From: Aurantiochytrium sp. KH105
Taxonomy: Eukaryota > Sar > Bigyra > Thraustochytrida > Thraustochytriidae
Assembly: GCA_003116975.1 (NCBI GenBank)
Contig: BGKB01000043.1
Coordinates: 62,001-126,000 of the forward strand
Direction of reading: 5' to 3'
Length of the DNA stretch: 64,000 nucleotides
The position numbers and the translations under genes are program-made. Of this stretch, positions 27,407 through 38,013 are shown one piece after another (within the stretch, counting starts at the first letter, position 1; each line of letters opens with the position of its first letter). The notes under the pieces were generated by a model that worked only from the letters and a program-made list of their open reading frames with translations, did not search any database and was not told the DNA's origin.

Positions 27407-27435
27407 GTTCGAGTTCGAGTTCGAGTTCGAGTTCT
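27407..27435. repeat. (GTTCGA)n hexanucleotide repeat
   Basis: Four complete GTTCGA units and a partial fifth lie in the divergent region, about 70 bp before the CACTTG pair. Confidence 0.9.
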
Positions 27436-27679
27436 GCGGCTGCGGCGCGGCCGATGGGATACTGGCATGGCCTGGCCCCACTGGCGGTCGGCGCATAGCC
27501 CACTTGCGCGGCGCTTTCCGCACTTGGCTCAAGTCGGGTATCGCGGCGATTCCCGACTTGCGCGCGCTGGCCGGAATCAGTAGCATCATCCATACGTATA
27601 CAGGCAGAGCCAGCAGAGCAGCAACAAACCAACCGCGGCAAGAAACGAAGGCCGCCCGCGCGACCGCGAGCGCAGCCGC

Positions 27680-27745
27680 CCCCGCGCCGCGCCGCGCCGC
27701 GCCGCCGCGCCGCGCCGCGCCGCGCCGCGCCGCCGCGCTGCCCGC
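27680..27745. repeat. CGCGCC-type GC repeat
   Basis: Repeated CGCGC/CGCCG words with almost no A or T. Alternating purine-pyrimidine stretches of this type can adopt Z-form DNA. They lie roughly 550 bp upstream of the polycystin ATG. Confidence 0.75.
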
Positions 27746-28264
27746 GCCGCGCCGAGGCGCTCGCCGTCCGCCCGCGCGGCCACCCGCGCGTCTGGAAAAG
27801 CGAGCAGGGGGGAAGAGAGAGGGAGGGAAGGAGGGAGGTCGGTCGGTCGCGCGCGCGCTCGCTCGCTCGCTCGCTCTCGCGCCGCGGCCGCTGCCGTGCG
27901 TGGTGGCGCCGCGCCCTCGCCCTCGGCCTCGGCCTCGGACTCCACCCCGCCCGCCGCGCAGCCCTGCGCGCGCAGGCCCCGCCCGCCCGGCGCCAGCCGC
28001 GACGCGAGGCAGCCGAGGGCGAAGAGAGAGGGAGCAAGGGATCAGGCGGTAGGGACCCGAAGTCCGCTTCTTTCTGGCTCCTCTTTTCTTCTCTTGCCCG
28101 GTAGACTACTATAAACCGAGGTACAACGTGCCGTCGCCAGCGCTGCTGCGGCTCGAGGACGCGGCTCGCGACCCCGGCCTCTGCACCTCCCCCCACCCCG
28201 ACGACCCGTGGGGGCGTCTGGCGGGGCGCCTGTCGGAGACGGAATCGATCGCTTGCCTGAGGAG

Positions 28265-31200
28265 ATGCCCACCAGGGCGGCCAACGAGCCCACGGACGAG
28301 GAAGTGTTCGCGCCGCCCGCGCCCACGCCCTCGCCTGCGGTGCATCGCCCGAACATGGTGAACGGCGGCGGCGACGACGACGACGACGCCAAAGAACGCG
28401 AGCTGGACGAACTTGACTCGGCAGCCAACGAACACGGGCTTCGTAATATTGCCTCGATCAACGACATGAAGGCGGATGACGGCCCCGACGGCCGCGTCGG
28501 GAGCACGAGCACCGGAAGCAGCACGAGCAACAGCGAAGACCTGGACAGGCTCTCCGAGTGTGCCTCGGGGCAGAACACGCCCTTCGGCAGCTCAGCTGCC
28601 GCGAGCGGTGTCTCGGACCGCCTCTTTGAGACAGAAAAGGCAATGTACAAAACTCCACGCAACTCGTACATGACAGCAAATCATCAAGACTCGCTCTCAG
28701 GCGTTGGTTTGGGCGAAATTACCAACGCACCAGCGTTACCTCCGCGCAGAACTTTAGCACCTCGACCGGAATCTTCTGGACCCACAGATACGCTGCTTCC
28801 CTTTGGCACAACGAATGAGGCACCAGCTGGCGTCCATGTTCTACATCCTCCAAACGATGCGAATGGCGAAGGAGGCGACGGAGATAGCAATCCCGGCGAC
28901 GGAGATAGCGTTCCGGGCTCTTCGGACGATAGCTCCGAGGGAGAGCCTCTCGCCAGCGGAATTCCCCTCTTTGAAATCTACAAAGCCACGCGGCTCTTCA
29001 AGGTGCAAAGCCGGGCCTTGGAGGGCATATTTTTCCTCGTGTTCATGCTCGCCTTTTGCTTCGTCTTCATTGATCTGCGTGTCACCGTCCTCGCAGGAGA
29101 AACCACTGAGACACTACTGGACTTTTTCATAGAGGAGGAGTTCGTCGAGCTAGACGTTCCGGGTCTCGAGGGAGCGCCCTTTTTTCAAAAAACCTATCGC
29201 GACGTCAAGACCACCGAAGAGTGGTGGCGCTGGGCGCTTGGACCGCTCAGCAATGGTCTCTGGGCCGACTTCTCCGATAATGGCACGTATCCCCGTGGCC
29301 TACCGCAGCAGGACTCCCAGAATTATATTCTCGGAGGCGCAAATGGTGGTATTCTCTTTCGCACTGCCCGCGTTACCTCTGACTCGTGCACGCGCGCGTC
29401 CTTTGCGACCGAGCAAATGAGGGAGCTGGCAAGCAATGATAACGCCGTCGAGTGTTTTGGTCGATGGCCCGACATCGACATTAATGACCCGGGTGCAAAC
29501 CAGAATGTCGATACGACCACTTTCGGGCCACTCAGCGACGGCAACATTTCTGCCAAAGCACAAAGTGCCTTTGCTTTTACCAAGGACATTGAGACGTCGC
29601 TCGAAGGCACCCTCTTGGGCCAAATGTACTTTCAGCGTAACAACTACGGGATTGGCGCCTTCATGGTGGACTTGCCAGTCAACAACTTCGACTCCGCCTC
29701 CACGGACGTTCTCAAGGAACTCTTTAGTAACAACTGGATCGACCTCGCCACGCGCGTCGTCTCGGTCGAGTTCAATGTCTACAATCCGAGTACCAACGTT
29801 GTCACAGCTGTCCGCTTCTTCACCGAGATTGCGCACACGGGTATGATCCGCCCATCCTTCAGGTTCTATCACATCAACGCGCTCTTGTGGGAAAATATGC
29901 GAGGTGGCCAGATTGCTGCCACCGCCATTTTCTTGGTGCTCTTGCTTCGCCTTTCTGCTCGATGGTTCAACCGCATCTTTACCTGCAGCAGATGGGAAAC
30001 GCTGCTTCGCTGGGAGGTTGTCTTTGACACGATCCTCGTTTTTCTCTTTTGGTCGTCAATCATCATGATCAGTATGGTGACTCAGCATTCGCGGGTGGTC
30101 CGTTCCTCGCGCTTCTCCGAGACGGTCTCGAGCGACACATTTACACCCGGCATTTTTGAGAATGCTGAATTGATGCACTCCGTCGACGCACTGTGCTCAA
30201 TTAATCTCATGCTTGCCACAGTCAAGCTCATCAGCTACCTGCCCTTTAAGACGACGCGGACAATCTGGTCGACCCTCGGAGGAGCCGTCAAGGATGTGGT
30301 GGTACTTGGCATCGTTGTGCTCGTTTTTTGGGCGGGCTTTTCGGTCGGCTCGCACCTCACCTTTGGTTCACTTGGATTCTTTGACTTCAATCGGATCGAT
30401 CGCACCTTTGGCACCCTCATGGTCCTCATGTTTTCTGGAAGTATTGAGTTCAACGCCATGCGCGAGGTTTCTTTCACCGCCGCGCCACTCTTCTACTCCA
30501 TTTACATGATTTTCATGTGGGGTGTGATGCTCAATCTATTTGTGGCCATCATCGTTCTTACCTATGAGCGTCACACCCAGTGGCAGGCAAACTTTGAGAC
30601 GTGGTCTGATCTGCACCAGGGGACAAATAGCGGTTGCATCATCATGAGCTTTTTGGATCGCCAGATCCACCGTTGCCGCCAATACTGGTACATGCTGCGT
30701 TGTATCATCCTCAAACAATTTTCTCCCAAGGCATCAACACTTCGAGGGGCAACTGTACGAGACAGTGACATCGAAAATGGCACCGCTGCTGCTTCTGTGG
30801 ATACAGAAGACGTGCGCGCCGACGAACATGAAGTCACCGATGATATCAACCAAAATGGCGACATTGGCGCGACTGGCGCAACTGGTGCCCGCTCGCAAAC
30901 GATTGAATTGACCGAATCCGCTGAACGAGGTGGCGCGCGTCGCGGCTCGGAAATCCGGTCGACCCGAGGGTCCGGACGCAACACTTCTTTCTTTAGCCCG
31001 TTTCGCACCAGTCAACGTCGCAATCAGCGTAGCGATCCAGACGAGCTTCCGTGGGACGCCCGTCGGAACCGTGGCGATGAAGCGGCGGCCAGAGTGCGAG
31101 TTGCCGAAGTGAGACGGCTTCCGGAAGAACAACGCCTTGCGAAGCTACGGGAGCTTGGCAATCCGCACAAGGTTCTCTTTCGCGAGGCTTTTTATCGGGC

Positions 31201-31921
31201 AAACTTTCGCAAAGCTGTCGCTGTCACCCGTAGAACGCTCGAGAAATTCAGCCTTGCTGCTCAGGCGGAATCAGTGATCATCAAAAGATGGCGGTACGAA
31301 TTCGACCAGCAGAATGGCCATTCTCATAATGGGTCCATGAGTCTGCTGGATTTTATCAAATCGTGGATCAATGTCTGCAGACGAGCGACCGAGTCCGATC
31401 GAGCCTCACAAGTTAGTCGGACTGGAAACAGGAGATCGGGTCTGGCCAAGTACGAGCGCTTCTCGACGCTTCTCAAGCAGGAGAAGGAGCTTGCAATGCA
31501 CAAGCTCATCATTGAAAAGGCGCTGCGGGAGACGCAACATCTCTTCCAAAAACACCGACTGAGCTTTAACCGTCTCATGCGCTCTACCTGGGACCACGCT
31601 GCGGACAATGAACGCCTCATGGAGGTGAACTTTGCGGAGCTCAAGGAAATGTTCACGCCGGGCTGCTCGCCGGGCAAGTGCTCGTTTTGCGCTGAAGAGA
31701 CAAAGGCCATCGAAGAGCGTACAAAGGCTCTCTTGCGCTCGTACCATTATTTGCAGAGACACAAGGCCGTTTTCGATGGCAATCGCCGTCGCGTAATTCG
31801 TGTGCGTCGCGTTGTCGATCTTTCGATGAGGATGCCCCCACCTGTGCAGCGCGCCATGAGCACTAACACCCATGGGTCTGCGTTCGACACCATGTCGAAT
31901 TCGCGACAGCTTCATCGGTAG
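28265..31921 (+). CDS. Polycystin-2-like TRP (TRPP) cation channel
   Basis: A 1218-residue frame from the first ATG at 28265; the frame is open further upstream only to a GTG. Residues 1-240 are acidic and disordered. TM1 (~254-272) is followed by a ~270-residue extracellular polycystin domain (EEWWRWALGPLSNGLW, then NNYGIGAFMVDLP). TM2 is at ~549-562, TM3 ~587-606, TM4 ~638-660, TM5 ~675-700, a pore loop at ~715-732 (FGTLMVLMFSGSIEFN) and TM6 ~740-767 (MLNLFVAIIVLTYE). This arrangement defines PKD2/TRPP channels, which pass calcium and other cations, often in cilia. The C-terminal ~450 residues are mostly helical and basic, with no EF-hand that I can see, unlike human PKD2. Confidence 0.92.
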   Translation: MPTRAANEPTDEEVFAPPAPTPSPAVHRPNMVNGGGDDDDDAKERELDELDSAANEHGLRNIASINDMKADDGPDGRVGSTSTGSSTSNSEDLDRLSECASGQNTPFGSSAAASGVSDRLFETEKAMYKTPRNSYMTANHQDSLSGVGLGEITNAPALPPRRTLAPRPESSGPTDTLLPFGTTNEAPAGVHVLHPPNDANGEGGDGDSNPGDGDSVPGSSDDSSEGEPLASGIPLFEIYKATRLFKVQSRALEGIFFLVFMLAFCFVFIDLRVTVLAGETTETLLDFFIEEEFVELDVPGLEGAPFFQKTYRDVKTTEEWWRWALGPLSNGLWADFSDNGTYPRGLPQQDSQNYILGGANGGILFRTARVTSDSCTRASFATEQMRELASNDNAVECFGRWPDIDINDPGANQNVDTTTFGPLSDGNISAKAQSAFAFTKDIETSLEGTLLGQMYFQRNNYGIGAFMVDLPVNNFDSASTDVLKELFSNNWIDLATRVVSVEFNVYNPSTNVVTAVRFFTEIAHTGMIRPSFRFYHINALLWENMRGGQIAATAIFLVLLLRLSARWFNRIFTCSRWETLLRWEVVFDTILVFLFWSSIIMISMVTQHSRVVRSSRFSETVSSDTFTPGIFENAELMHSVDALCSINLMLATVKLISYLPFKTTRTIWSTLGGAVKDVVVLGIVVLVFWAGFSVGSHLTFGSLGFFDFNRIDRTFGTLMVLMFSGSIEFNAMREVSFTAAPLFYSIYMIFMWGVMLNLFVAIIVLTYERHTQWQANFETWSDLHQGTNSGCIIMSFLDRQIHRCRQYWYMLRCIILKQFSPKASTLRGATVRDSDIENGTAAASVDTEDVRADEHEVTDDINQNGDIGATGATGARSQTIELTESAERGGARRGSEIRSTRGSGRNTSFFSPFRTSQRRNQRSDPDELPWDARRNRGDEAAARVRVAEVRRLPEEQRLAKLRELGNPHKVLFREAFYRANFRKAVAVTRRTLEKFSLAAQAESVIIKRWRYEFDQQNGHSHNGSMSLLDFIKSWINVCRRATESDRASQVSRTGNRRSGLAKYERFSTLLKQEKELAMHKLIIEKALRETQHLFQKHRLSFNRLMRSTWDHAADNERLMEVNFAELKEMFTPGCSPGKCSFCAEETKAIEERTKALLRSYHYLQRHKAVFDGNRRRVIRVRRVVDLSMRMPPPVQRAMSTNTHGSAFDTMSNSRQLHR

Positions 31922-32096
31922 GTCTAAATGATTTCTTTTCGCATCTTTTCTCTTTCATTATTCGAGGCCCATGATACCGAGACACTGGGTTTGACTTTCC
32001 TACAACTGCGGGAGAGGAGAGATTCTGCATAAAAATTGAGCAAACCCAACTTGAGCAAATCATACAAAGAAATGATGTTTGGTCTTAAATCTCCCT

Positions 32097-35000
32097 CTAA
32101 AGCCACTGGTGATGGCTACCCAGGGTTGAAGACGAAGGGTTGGTGACCTTTGCCCTCATCTTTTGCGCGGCGGAGTGCGTCATTGCAGGCACAGATGGCC
32201 CCGAAGTCGCCCGTACTGGTCCACGACTCGTTGGCTTTCGCTTCCCGCCAGGTCGAATTGACTCCACGGATATACATGGCCCATCATGACCCGAGATGTC
32301 AAACTGCAAATGGCGCCCTCGAGCTGAGACGCTGATTTTCCCCCTTTTCATCTCTGCTGTGTCAGTGCGGTGTGTTGTCTTTTCAATGTCGTCCTTTTGT
32401 CGTGGCGATCGCCCCGCGACACGCTTTTCCTTTCGGGTCATGCGACCCGTACGCGGAACTTGATGCAACGGCAGCCCTTCTCGAATTATCCCCGTCTGTT
32501 TTGCACCTTGCACGTCATTTTCTGCAGCGGTGCGCTCGATTTGAAAGAGAAGGACTTCGTTACGAAGCTCGGCAACACTTTGTTGCAAAATTCGAACCTC
32601 GGTCTTGGCTGCGTTGCTCTCCTCATCGACAATACGCAATTTCTCCTGCAAGTTCGCCTCCTCACTTTGTAGTTTGTCCACGGAGGATTCGAGTGCTTGC
32701 TCTCGTACTTTTGCCTTCCGAAGTTGCTCGCGAACTTCTCCGCGTTGATTCTCCGAAATTTCGAGCGCGCGCGAACTGTGCGTCGCGCAAAGTGCGTGTG
32801 CGTTTGCTTCCTTTCGAGCCTGCTCAAGGTGCACTTGAGTTTCTTTGAGCTCGGACCGTAGACCTTCCATTGTAGTGCGCAAGTCTCTGACGACCTTGAT
32901 TTGACAAGCATTTTCATCTTCGACCATCGCGCGTGCTGTTTCGAGCTGTTCCCGGGCGTTGGCAAGCTCGGCGCGAAGACTTTTCACCTGATTCTCCAAG
33001 TTTTGCACTTGAGCAGTCTGGCGGGTTTGAATATCGGCAGCCTTACTTTCGGAAATCATGCGCGCCTTTTCTGTTTCATTTACGAGAGCTTCCGCCCGAT
33101 GGCATGCTCTTTGCGCAGAATGGCAAGCTCGAAGAGCCTCTGTTTTGTCACTTTCGGCTTGCACAATATCTTTGGAAAGCGCATCAGCTCTGCCGTACGC
33201 TTGTGCTTTCTCTTGCTCAAGTCTTTCATTGTTGGCTTCGAGCTGCTCCACCTTGTTTGTGAGCTCTGTTTGGACCTCTTTAAGGCGTTGCCGCTCGCGT
33301 GCAAAGGAGGCCGTCTCCTTTTCGTGTTGAGACAATGTGCCCACAAGCCACTCATGGATTTGAGGCACCTTGACATGCGAGTCGAGTATCGGGAAGCTCT
33401 TTGTCTCCCACATTAGGTTGTCAACGTGCAACTCGTCAATGGCTTGCTGCACGTCTTGCAACTGTGAGTTCAGATATTGCGCGTGTGCGTCAAGTATTTC
33501 CGGCGCCAAGCTGACGATCTCGGACCAAGTTGCGCATGCCGCAAGACGTTCCCAACGCATTTCAATGAATTGCAACTTGCTGTCAACCTCTAGTTTTGCT
33601 TCGTGCATCTCTTGCATTTTTTGGACAGTCTGAATGATTGGACCAAGCACACTTGTGGTCAGCTGCTGCAACTGAGCGACCTTGGTGTCTTCTAGTGTGA
33701 CATCGAGTCCAAGCATAAGAGCTCCCAAAACTGCACCCGACTGTGGATCTCGAATCGCGACTCCCAGAGCGCATTCATACTCGAGCTGCAGCGCAATCTC
33801 GGCGCGTTTATTCCTACGAGCCTCCTTCTCTGCGTGATTTACGAATACGAGATCGTGTTGACCAAGTAGAAGAATCGCCTCAATACCCTCCTTGGCATGA
33901 ACGCGGCACATCCGATCGCCTCGAACCAGGGTCGCCTGATTGTCTGCATTAAGAGTGCACAGCCATGCCTGCGAAATGTTATCGTCGACGCGAGGCAAAG
34001 TCTCTTCGAGCGCTTGGCTCAGGGCGTGAAAGCCGTCAGGAACGCTGTCGAGGCAACGCAAAAGAAGATTCCACCATGCTTTTGTCACGACTGAATCGGT
34101 CTCGCTTTTATCAGAGACAGTTTCTTTTGTTTCGGAAATTGATCGTGCAAGATCATCATCTTCCTTTTCTTCCTCTGCAGCAAAGGAAGAAAGCGCATCG
34201 CCACATTCCTTGCTTCGTTCGTCGTAGGCGATTCGGATAGCCTCAATGTGTGGTCTCAGGATGGCATGATATGTAGACAAAGAACTGGTGCCCCCCGCTG
34301 GCGGAAAGTCTTTGCACTCAAAGGACATAGATTCCGCAAATGGCTCATTCGACTTTCGCGGATGATGTTGTCCCTCGTTGTGATTCTTGTCGGCCGCTGT
34401 ACTCGAACGATCGAATGTGGTGACAAGATTTTTTCCCTTCGTCTCAGCTTCTGGGCCACAACAGGAGTCGACTTCGGCAAGAAAATCGCGAATCTGTGCT
34501 GCCGATTGCGCACTTGCTTGGCGGCGCGCAAGCTCCAAAGGGAATCGAGTCACAGCATTAAGGGTTGCGCGCAGCTCTTGCTCTTGCTGTTGCGAAGCCA
34601 TGAGAGTATCTTGCAAGTCCTCATGAGCTGCTCGTAATACAGAAAGCTCATCGGTTGTGCCATTTAGTTGTGAGACGACCTCTTGAAGCTTTTCTAGGCG
34701 TGTTTCCGCCAATTGTCGCCGTTCATACTCCGTTTCAAGGGAAGCCTGAAAGTCAGCGGCCATCTTTTCGTAAAAGGTTGCAGCATTACTTGCGGCCGTG
34801 CACTCTTCACTTGCTGCTTTATTGCGCTGTTGAAGTTCAAGAGTAGTTTGACGTAGATTTGCAATCGTTGTACGTTCAAGATCCTCGATGGAAGCTCGAA
34901 GCGCATCGCGCTCAGCTATTACTGCGTCAAGCGAGATATTTGCTTGTGACAGTGAGACGTCGCTTGCCTCAAAGGCTGCTTGAGACGCTGCATGAGCTGT

Positions 35001-36713
35001 ATTTGATGCCTCGAGCATGGCATGAAGCCTGGCGAGTTCCGCATCGGACGTCTCGAGTCGACTTTGTTTCTCTTCGCAAACCGCTTGCGACTTCTCTAAT
35101 GCTGCCTTGGTCTGGGCCAGCGAAATTTGCGATGTCTGAAGGGCGTCTTGCATCTCATCGAGTCTTGCTTGTGTGTTTTCGAGGGCAGACTCTTTGTCGC
35201 TGTACGCCGCTTGCATTTCCGAGAGACTTTTTTCGGAATTTGCAACTTGCTCGGCAAGACGAAGAACTGCAATTCGATCGAGAATGAAAGGTGCAACGGT
35301 AGATTGCACAAAAAACTGAATGAGATCTGTCTGCAATTCAGTGAAAGGAGCGTTGCCTGCTGTATCGTCGAGAACAATGTGCACTGCCCAACGCGACTCC
35401 GAAAATTCGTCCGTCTGGTCACCGTCAAGGTGTGACACGGGTACACAGATTTGCGAGCACGGAAGAAAGTCAAAGCTCGTGCGGCCGCTTTTATTGACAA
35501 ATACAACAGCATTGGCAATGCAAGCAATATGCGGCGGCGCACTTGGATGGACCTGAGTCCATGAAGCGGAGGCCTCTGCCCGATATTCTGGATCTTCAAG
35601 CCATGTAACTCCGGACGCGACATCGTGTATGTGAAGAGCCACGCGGACCGGGCAGTTGAGAATCGCAGAGAAAGCAGTATTAAGTGAGGACGTTGCCAAG
35701 GCCGTGTTCTTTGCGCAGAGAGGTCGCAGCGTGCTAGCTGCGCGTAAAAGTTCGCCATTTCGCCGAATGGTCTCACTCTGTTCACGTACACGGGCACGCA
35801 GATGCTTTGCCTCTTCCTGGGCATGCAAGAGAGCACTAGTCTCTTCTTGTGCCTTTTTTCCTTGCTTCTCAAGCTCGAGTTGTGTGTTTTGCAGAGCCTT
35901 TGTGGTCTCGCTGACTGCATTTTCGGAGCACTGGAAGGCCTCGCGGAGAGCTATCGTCTCGATTTGTTCGCGTTTTCGCGTTTGATTCGCGGTATCGAGC
36001 AAGAGAACATTAGGAAGAACGAGATTAAGCATGTGCACCATGACCTCGATGGTCGCGTAAAGATCTTCATCAGAGATTGCGGGATGCCCAGGATTGCTTT
36101 GAAGTGGCTTTTGAACCTGAAGCAGGCCGACAACTGTAGTTCGATCCATGACAGGGAAAACGAGCACTCGGTCGGTAATGATTGGTAGAGCAGTCTGCAC
36201 AGTATCACAGTAGACACCTTGTGAAATGTCGATCCTAGTTCGCTTTGGTGCTACGGTCCAAGCTTGGTTTTCTTCCGGATCGATGACGAAGAGCTGTGCC
36301 TGTGTAGCGCACGCGGAGACCGCCGGAGTTCCTTGGGCAACGACTCGCATGACGTCTTCGCAAGAGCTAACGGCATGGTCTTTGAAGAGCCTGAACGCAA
36401 GATTCCAGGCTGCTTCGCGTGAAAAGCATTCTCGCGTACGCTCGCTGCGCAAGTGGGAGCGACGATCACATGCGGCATCGAGCTGACAAACGAGCGCTTG
36501 CATTTGAGTATCAAAGTCGTGGTCCTGGCTTTCGTCATTGATGCGTGTTTTCTGAACGTTGGAGCTCGCTGTCAGGCGGGACGCACTCTGGGTCAGTGAT
36601 CCTGGACCCTGGGCATTATGGTTCCTGGGCATTTTTGCAGCGTCGTATTGCAAAGTTTGGGCATGTTTGCACCGCACTGCACGCAGACGCTGCGCGCCGG
36701 ATAGACTGGACAT
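32097..36713 (-). CDS. Large coiled-coil protein with three GAF-like domains
   Basis: 1538 residues from the ATG at 36713. A second ATG at 36632 is also possible, because a CAAGTG element lies only ~10 bp upstream of 36713. GAF-like domain 1 (~95-240) includes AQLFVIDPEENQAW and VLVFPVMDRTTVVGLLQVQ. Domain 2 (~345-500) has VRVALHIHDVASG and WAVHIVLDD. Domain 3 (~905-1050) includes AWLCTLNADNQATLVRG and ECALGVAIRDPQSGAVLGAL. Between and after them run long coiled coils (~500-770 and ~1060-1400), and the last ~130 residues are basic and disordered. GAF domains bind small ligands or mediate dimerisation. No catalytic output domain is visible, so a ligand-sensing scaffold is the best reading. I know of no named family with this arrangement. 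Confidence 0.8.
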   Translation of the reverse strand: MSSLSGAQRLRAVRCKHAQTLQYDAAKMPRNHNAQGPGSLTQSASRLTASSNVQKTRINDESQDHDFDTQMQALVCQLDAACDRRSHLRSERTRECFSREAAWNLAFRLFKDHAVSSCEDVMRVVAQGTPAVSACATQAQLFVIDPEENQAWTVAPKRTRIDISQGVYCDTVQTALPIITDRVLVFPVMDRTTVVGLLQVQKPLQSNPGHPAISDEDLYATIEVMVHMLNLVLPNVLLLDTANQTRKREQIETIALREAFQCSENAVSETTKALQNTQLELEKQGKKAQEETSALLHAQEEAKHLRARVREQSETIRRNGELLRAASTLRPLCAKNTALATSSLNTAFSAILNCPVRVALHIHDVASGVTWLEDPEYRAEASASWTQVHPSAPPHIACIANAVVFVNKSGRTSFDFLPCSQICVPVSHLDGDQTDEFSESRWAVHIVLDDTAGNAPFTELQTDLIQFFVQSTVAPFILDRIAVLRLAEQVANSEKSLSEMQAAYSDKESALENTQARLDEMQDALQTSQISLAQTKAALEKSQAVCEEKQSRLETSDAELARLHAMLEASNTAHAASQAAFEASDVSLSQANISLDAVIAERDALRASIEDLERTTIANLRQTTLELQQRNKAASEECTAASNAATFYEKMAADFQASLETEYERRQLAETRLEKLQEVVSQLNGTTDELSVLRAAHEDLQDTLMASQQQEQELRATLNAVTRFPLELARRQASAQSAAQIRDFLAEVDSCCGPEAETKGKNLVTTFDRSSTAADKNHNEGQHHPRKSNEPFAESMSFECKDFPPAGGTSSLSTYHAILRPHIEAIRIAYDERSKECGDALSSFAAEEEKEDDDLARSISETKETVSDKSETDSVVTKAWWNLLLRCLDSVPDGFHALSQALEETLPRVDDNISQAWLCTLNADNQATLVRGDRMCRVHAKEGIEAILLLGQHDLVFVNHAEKEARRNKRAEIALQLEYECALGVAIRDPQSGAVLGALMLGLDVTLEDTKVAQLQQLTTSVLGPIIQTVQKMQEMHEAKLEVDSKLQFIEMRWERLAACATWSEIVSLAPEILDAHAQYLNSQLQDVQQAIDELHVDNLMWETKSFPILDSHVKVPQIHEWLVGTLSQHEKETASFARERQRLKEVQTELTNKVEQLEANNERLEQEKAQAYGRADALSKDIVQAESDKTEALRACHSAQRACHRAEALVNETEKARMISESKAADIQTRQTAQVQNLENQVKSLRAELANAREQLETARAMVEDENACQIKVVRDLRTTMEGLRSELKETQVHLEQARKEANAHALCATHSSRALEISENQRGEVREQLRKAKVREQALESSVDKLQSEEANLQEKLRIVDEESNAAKTEVRILQQSVAELRNEVLLFQIERTAAENDVQGAKQTGIIREGLPLHQVPRTGRMTRKEKRVAGRSPRQKDDIEKTTHRTDTAEMKRGKISVSARGRHLQFDISGHDGPCISVESIRPGGKRKPTSRGPVRATSGPSVPAMTHSAAQKMRAKVTNPSSSTLGSHHQWL

Positions 36714-37113
36714 CCGCAAGTCCACTTGTGCGCTCTTGCGCTCGTCGCTCGCGCGCGTTTTGCCTTCGCAATGGCTCGCGAAGCATCGCGGTAGCGGTCG
36801 CAAAATCGATTGACAAGCTTTCCAAATGTCCGTTGGATGCCAATCACTATCAGCCCGAATCACAGTGGCGAAGGCATCGAAAGAAGGGAGGCCTTTGATG
36901 CGAATCAAAGGAAGAATCAAACGGTTTATGGCGGTTTATAAGAAATGAAGTGAGGTCCTATGGATTGACCCATCATTCATAATAGCGAGCGAAAATGAAG
37001 AAGGTGGCGGGCTCCTCTCGCCCGGCGGCGCTTTCGCAAGCAAATTCTACTTTCAAAGAGAAAAGAGCATCCATACCACCGATGTGTATACACGAGCAAT
37101 ATCAGCTATTATT
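36714..37113. other. Upstream region of the GAF coiled-coil gene
   Basis: Both flanking genes are on the minus strand. CACTTG at 36723 lies just upstream of the GAF-gene ATG. Frames in the interval are short and have no composition of their own. Confidence 0.5.
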
Positions 37114-38013
37114 CTATGAGACAATGTGTTGAAGACAAGGGAAGAGCGTGGCGACCCATCCTGCCACGGAGTTATCTGAGGCAGAGCTGGAGTCAGTGTC
37201 AAAGGGAGACCTTGGCTGTCTGCCAGCCCGCGAACGTGGAGGCTTGGCGTCAATGTCAATGAAAGGCGCATCAATGTCATCAAAGTCAGTCTCGTCGAGT
37301 TCTTGGTCGACAAGCATGCTCAATGGAATCTCTTGCCAGCTTCGCGTGGCTCGAAGCGCCTTGAGTTTGGTGCGAAAATCATTTGCGGCGGAGAGTTCAC
37401 TGGCGTTTGGGACTCTAAGACCCAAACGCAGGAACGCAGTTGGAGGAACCGGCGAGTCGAAGGCAGGTGGAGCGACTTCTGGATTTTCTGTCCGCCCAGC
37501 GCCAGATTCTTGTTCTGCCAGAAGGGCAGAAGATGATGATGACAACGACGTGGATGATGAGGTGGAAAACTTGGCGCCTTCACGAGATGTCAAAGAGGGG
37601 TGTTTTTGATTACACTCGTTAGTGTCATCGTACACTAAAGAATGCAAAGAGGTTGCGGAGGCGTCAGTAGCGACTGACACCGAGGAGAGCGTTCCGAAGC
37701 TGGCGTGACTATCGGCTTTGGAAGGCTTGGCTGGGATGAGTATGCGGAGAGGGTTAGCGTTTCTTGCATGAAGAGCATGCTTTTCTGCGCTATCTTTAAT
37801 TTTCATGCCAGGTCGGCGTTTGGTCCCGGGGATCTGGGTTTTCAAGCTTGGACTGCGCGGGAAAACGATGGCAGTGTTTGACTTGCCCTTGGCTCTGCCA
37901 GGTTTCGAAGGCATGGGCGGGAGTTGAGGCGGGTCTGTCTGCGCCGTGTGTCGTTGTCGGAGCCCAATCTCAGCGGCAACGAATTCTGCCTCGTTACTAA
38001 TTTGCGTGAGCAT
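37114..38013 (-). CDS. Ser-rich, mostly disordered protein of unknown function
   Basis: 299 residues from an ATG. Residues 25-110 are basic and Pro/Lys-rich (PMPSKPGRAKGKSN, PGTKRRPGMKIKD). Residues 110-180 contain serine runs. A short block, ~205-245 (AFLRLGLRVPNASELSAAND, then LKALRATRSWQEIPLSMLV), looks foldable and is followed by an acidic DETDFDDIDAPFIDID segment. The C-terminus is WVATLFPCLQHIVS. I recognise no domain. It could be a regulatory or scaffold protein; confidence in coding rests on the clean ATG, length and codon pattern. Confidence 0.6.
   Translation of the reverse strand: MLTQISNEAEFVAAEIGLRQRHTAQTDPPQLPPMPSKPGRAKGKSNTAIVFPRSPSLKTQIPGTKRRPGMKIKDSAEKHALHARNANPLRILIPAKPSKADSHASFGTLSSVSVATDASATSLHSLVYDDTNECNQKHPSLTSREGAKFSTSSSTSLSSSSSALLAEQESGAGRTENPEVAPPAFDSPVPPTAFLRLGLRVPNASELSAANDFRTKLKALRATRSWQEIPLSMLVDQELDETDFDDIDAPFIDIDAKPPRSRAGRQPRSPFDTDSSSASDNSVAGWVATLFPCLQHIVS

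Larger units (their letters stand above)
26866..28264. other. Divergent GC-rich promoter region (methyltransferase / polycystin)
   Basis: 1.4 kb between a minus and a plus gene. It carries a (GTTCGA)n repeat at 27407-27435, CACTTG at 27501 and 27521 (20 bp apart), a dense CGCGCC repeat at ~27680-27745, and CTCG repeats near 27855-27880. Long frames on both strands are Arg/Ala/Pro-rich products of the GC repeats and are rejected as genes. Confidence 0.55.

Noticed and set aside
26937-28052. A 371-codon Arg/Ala/Pro-rich frame
   Set aside because: It arises from the GC repeats of a divergent promoter.
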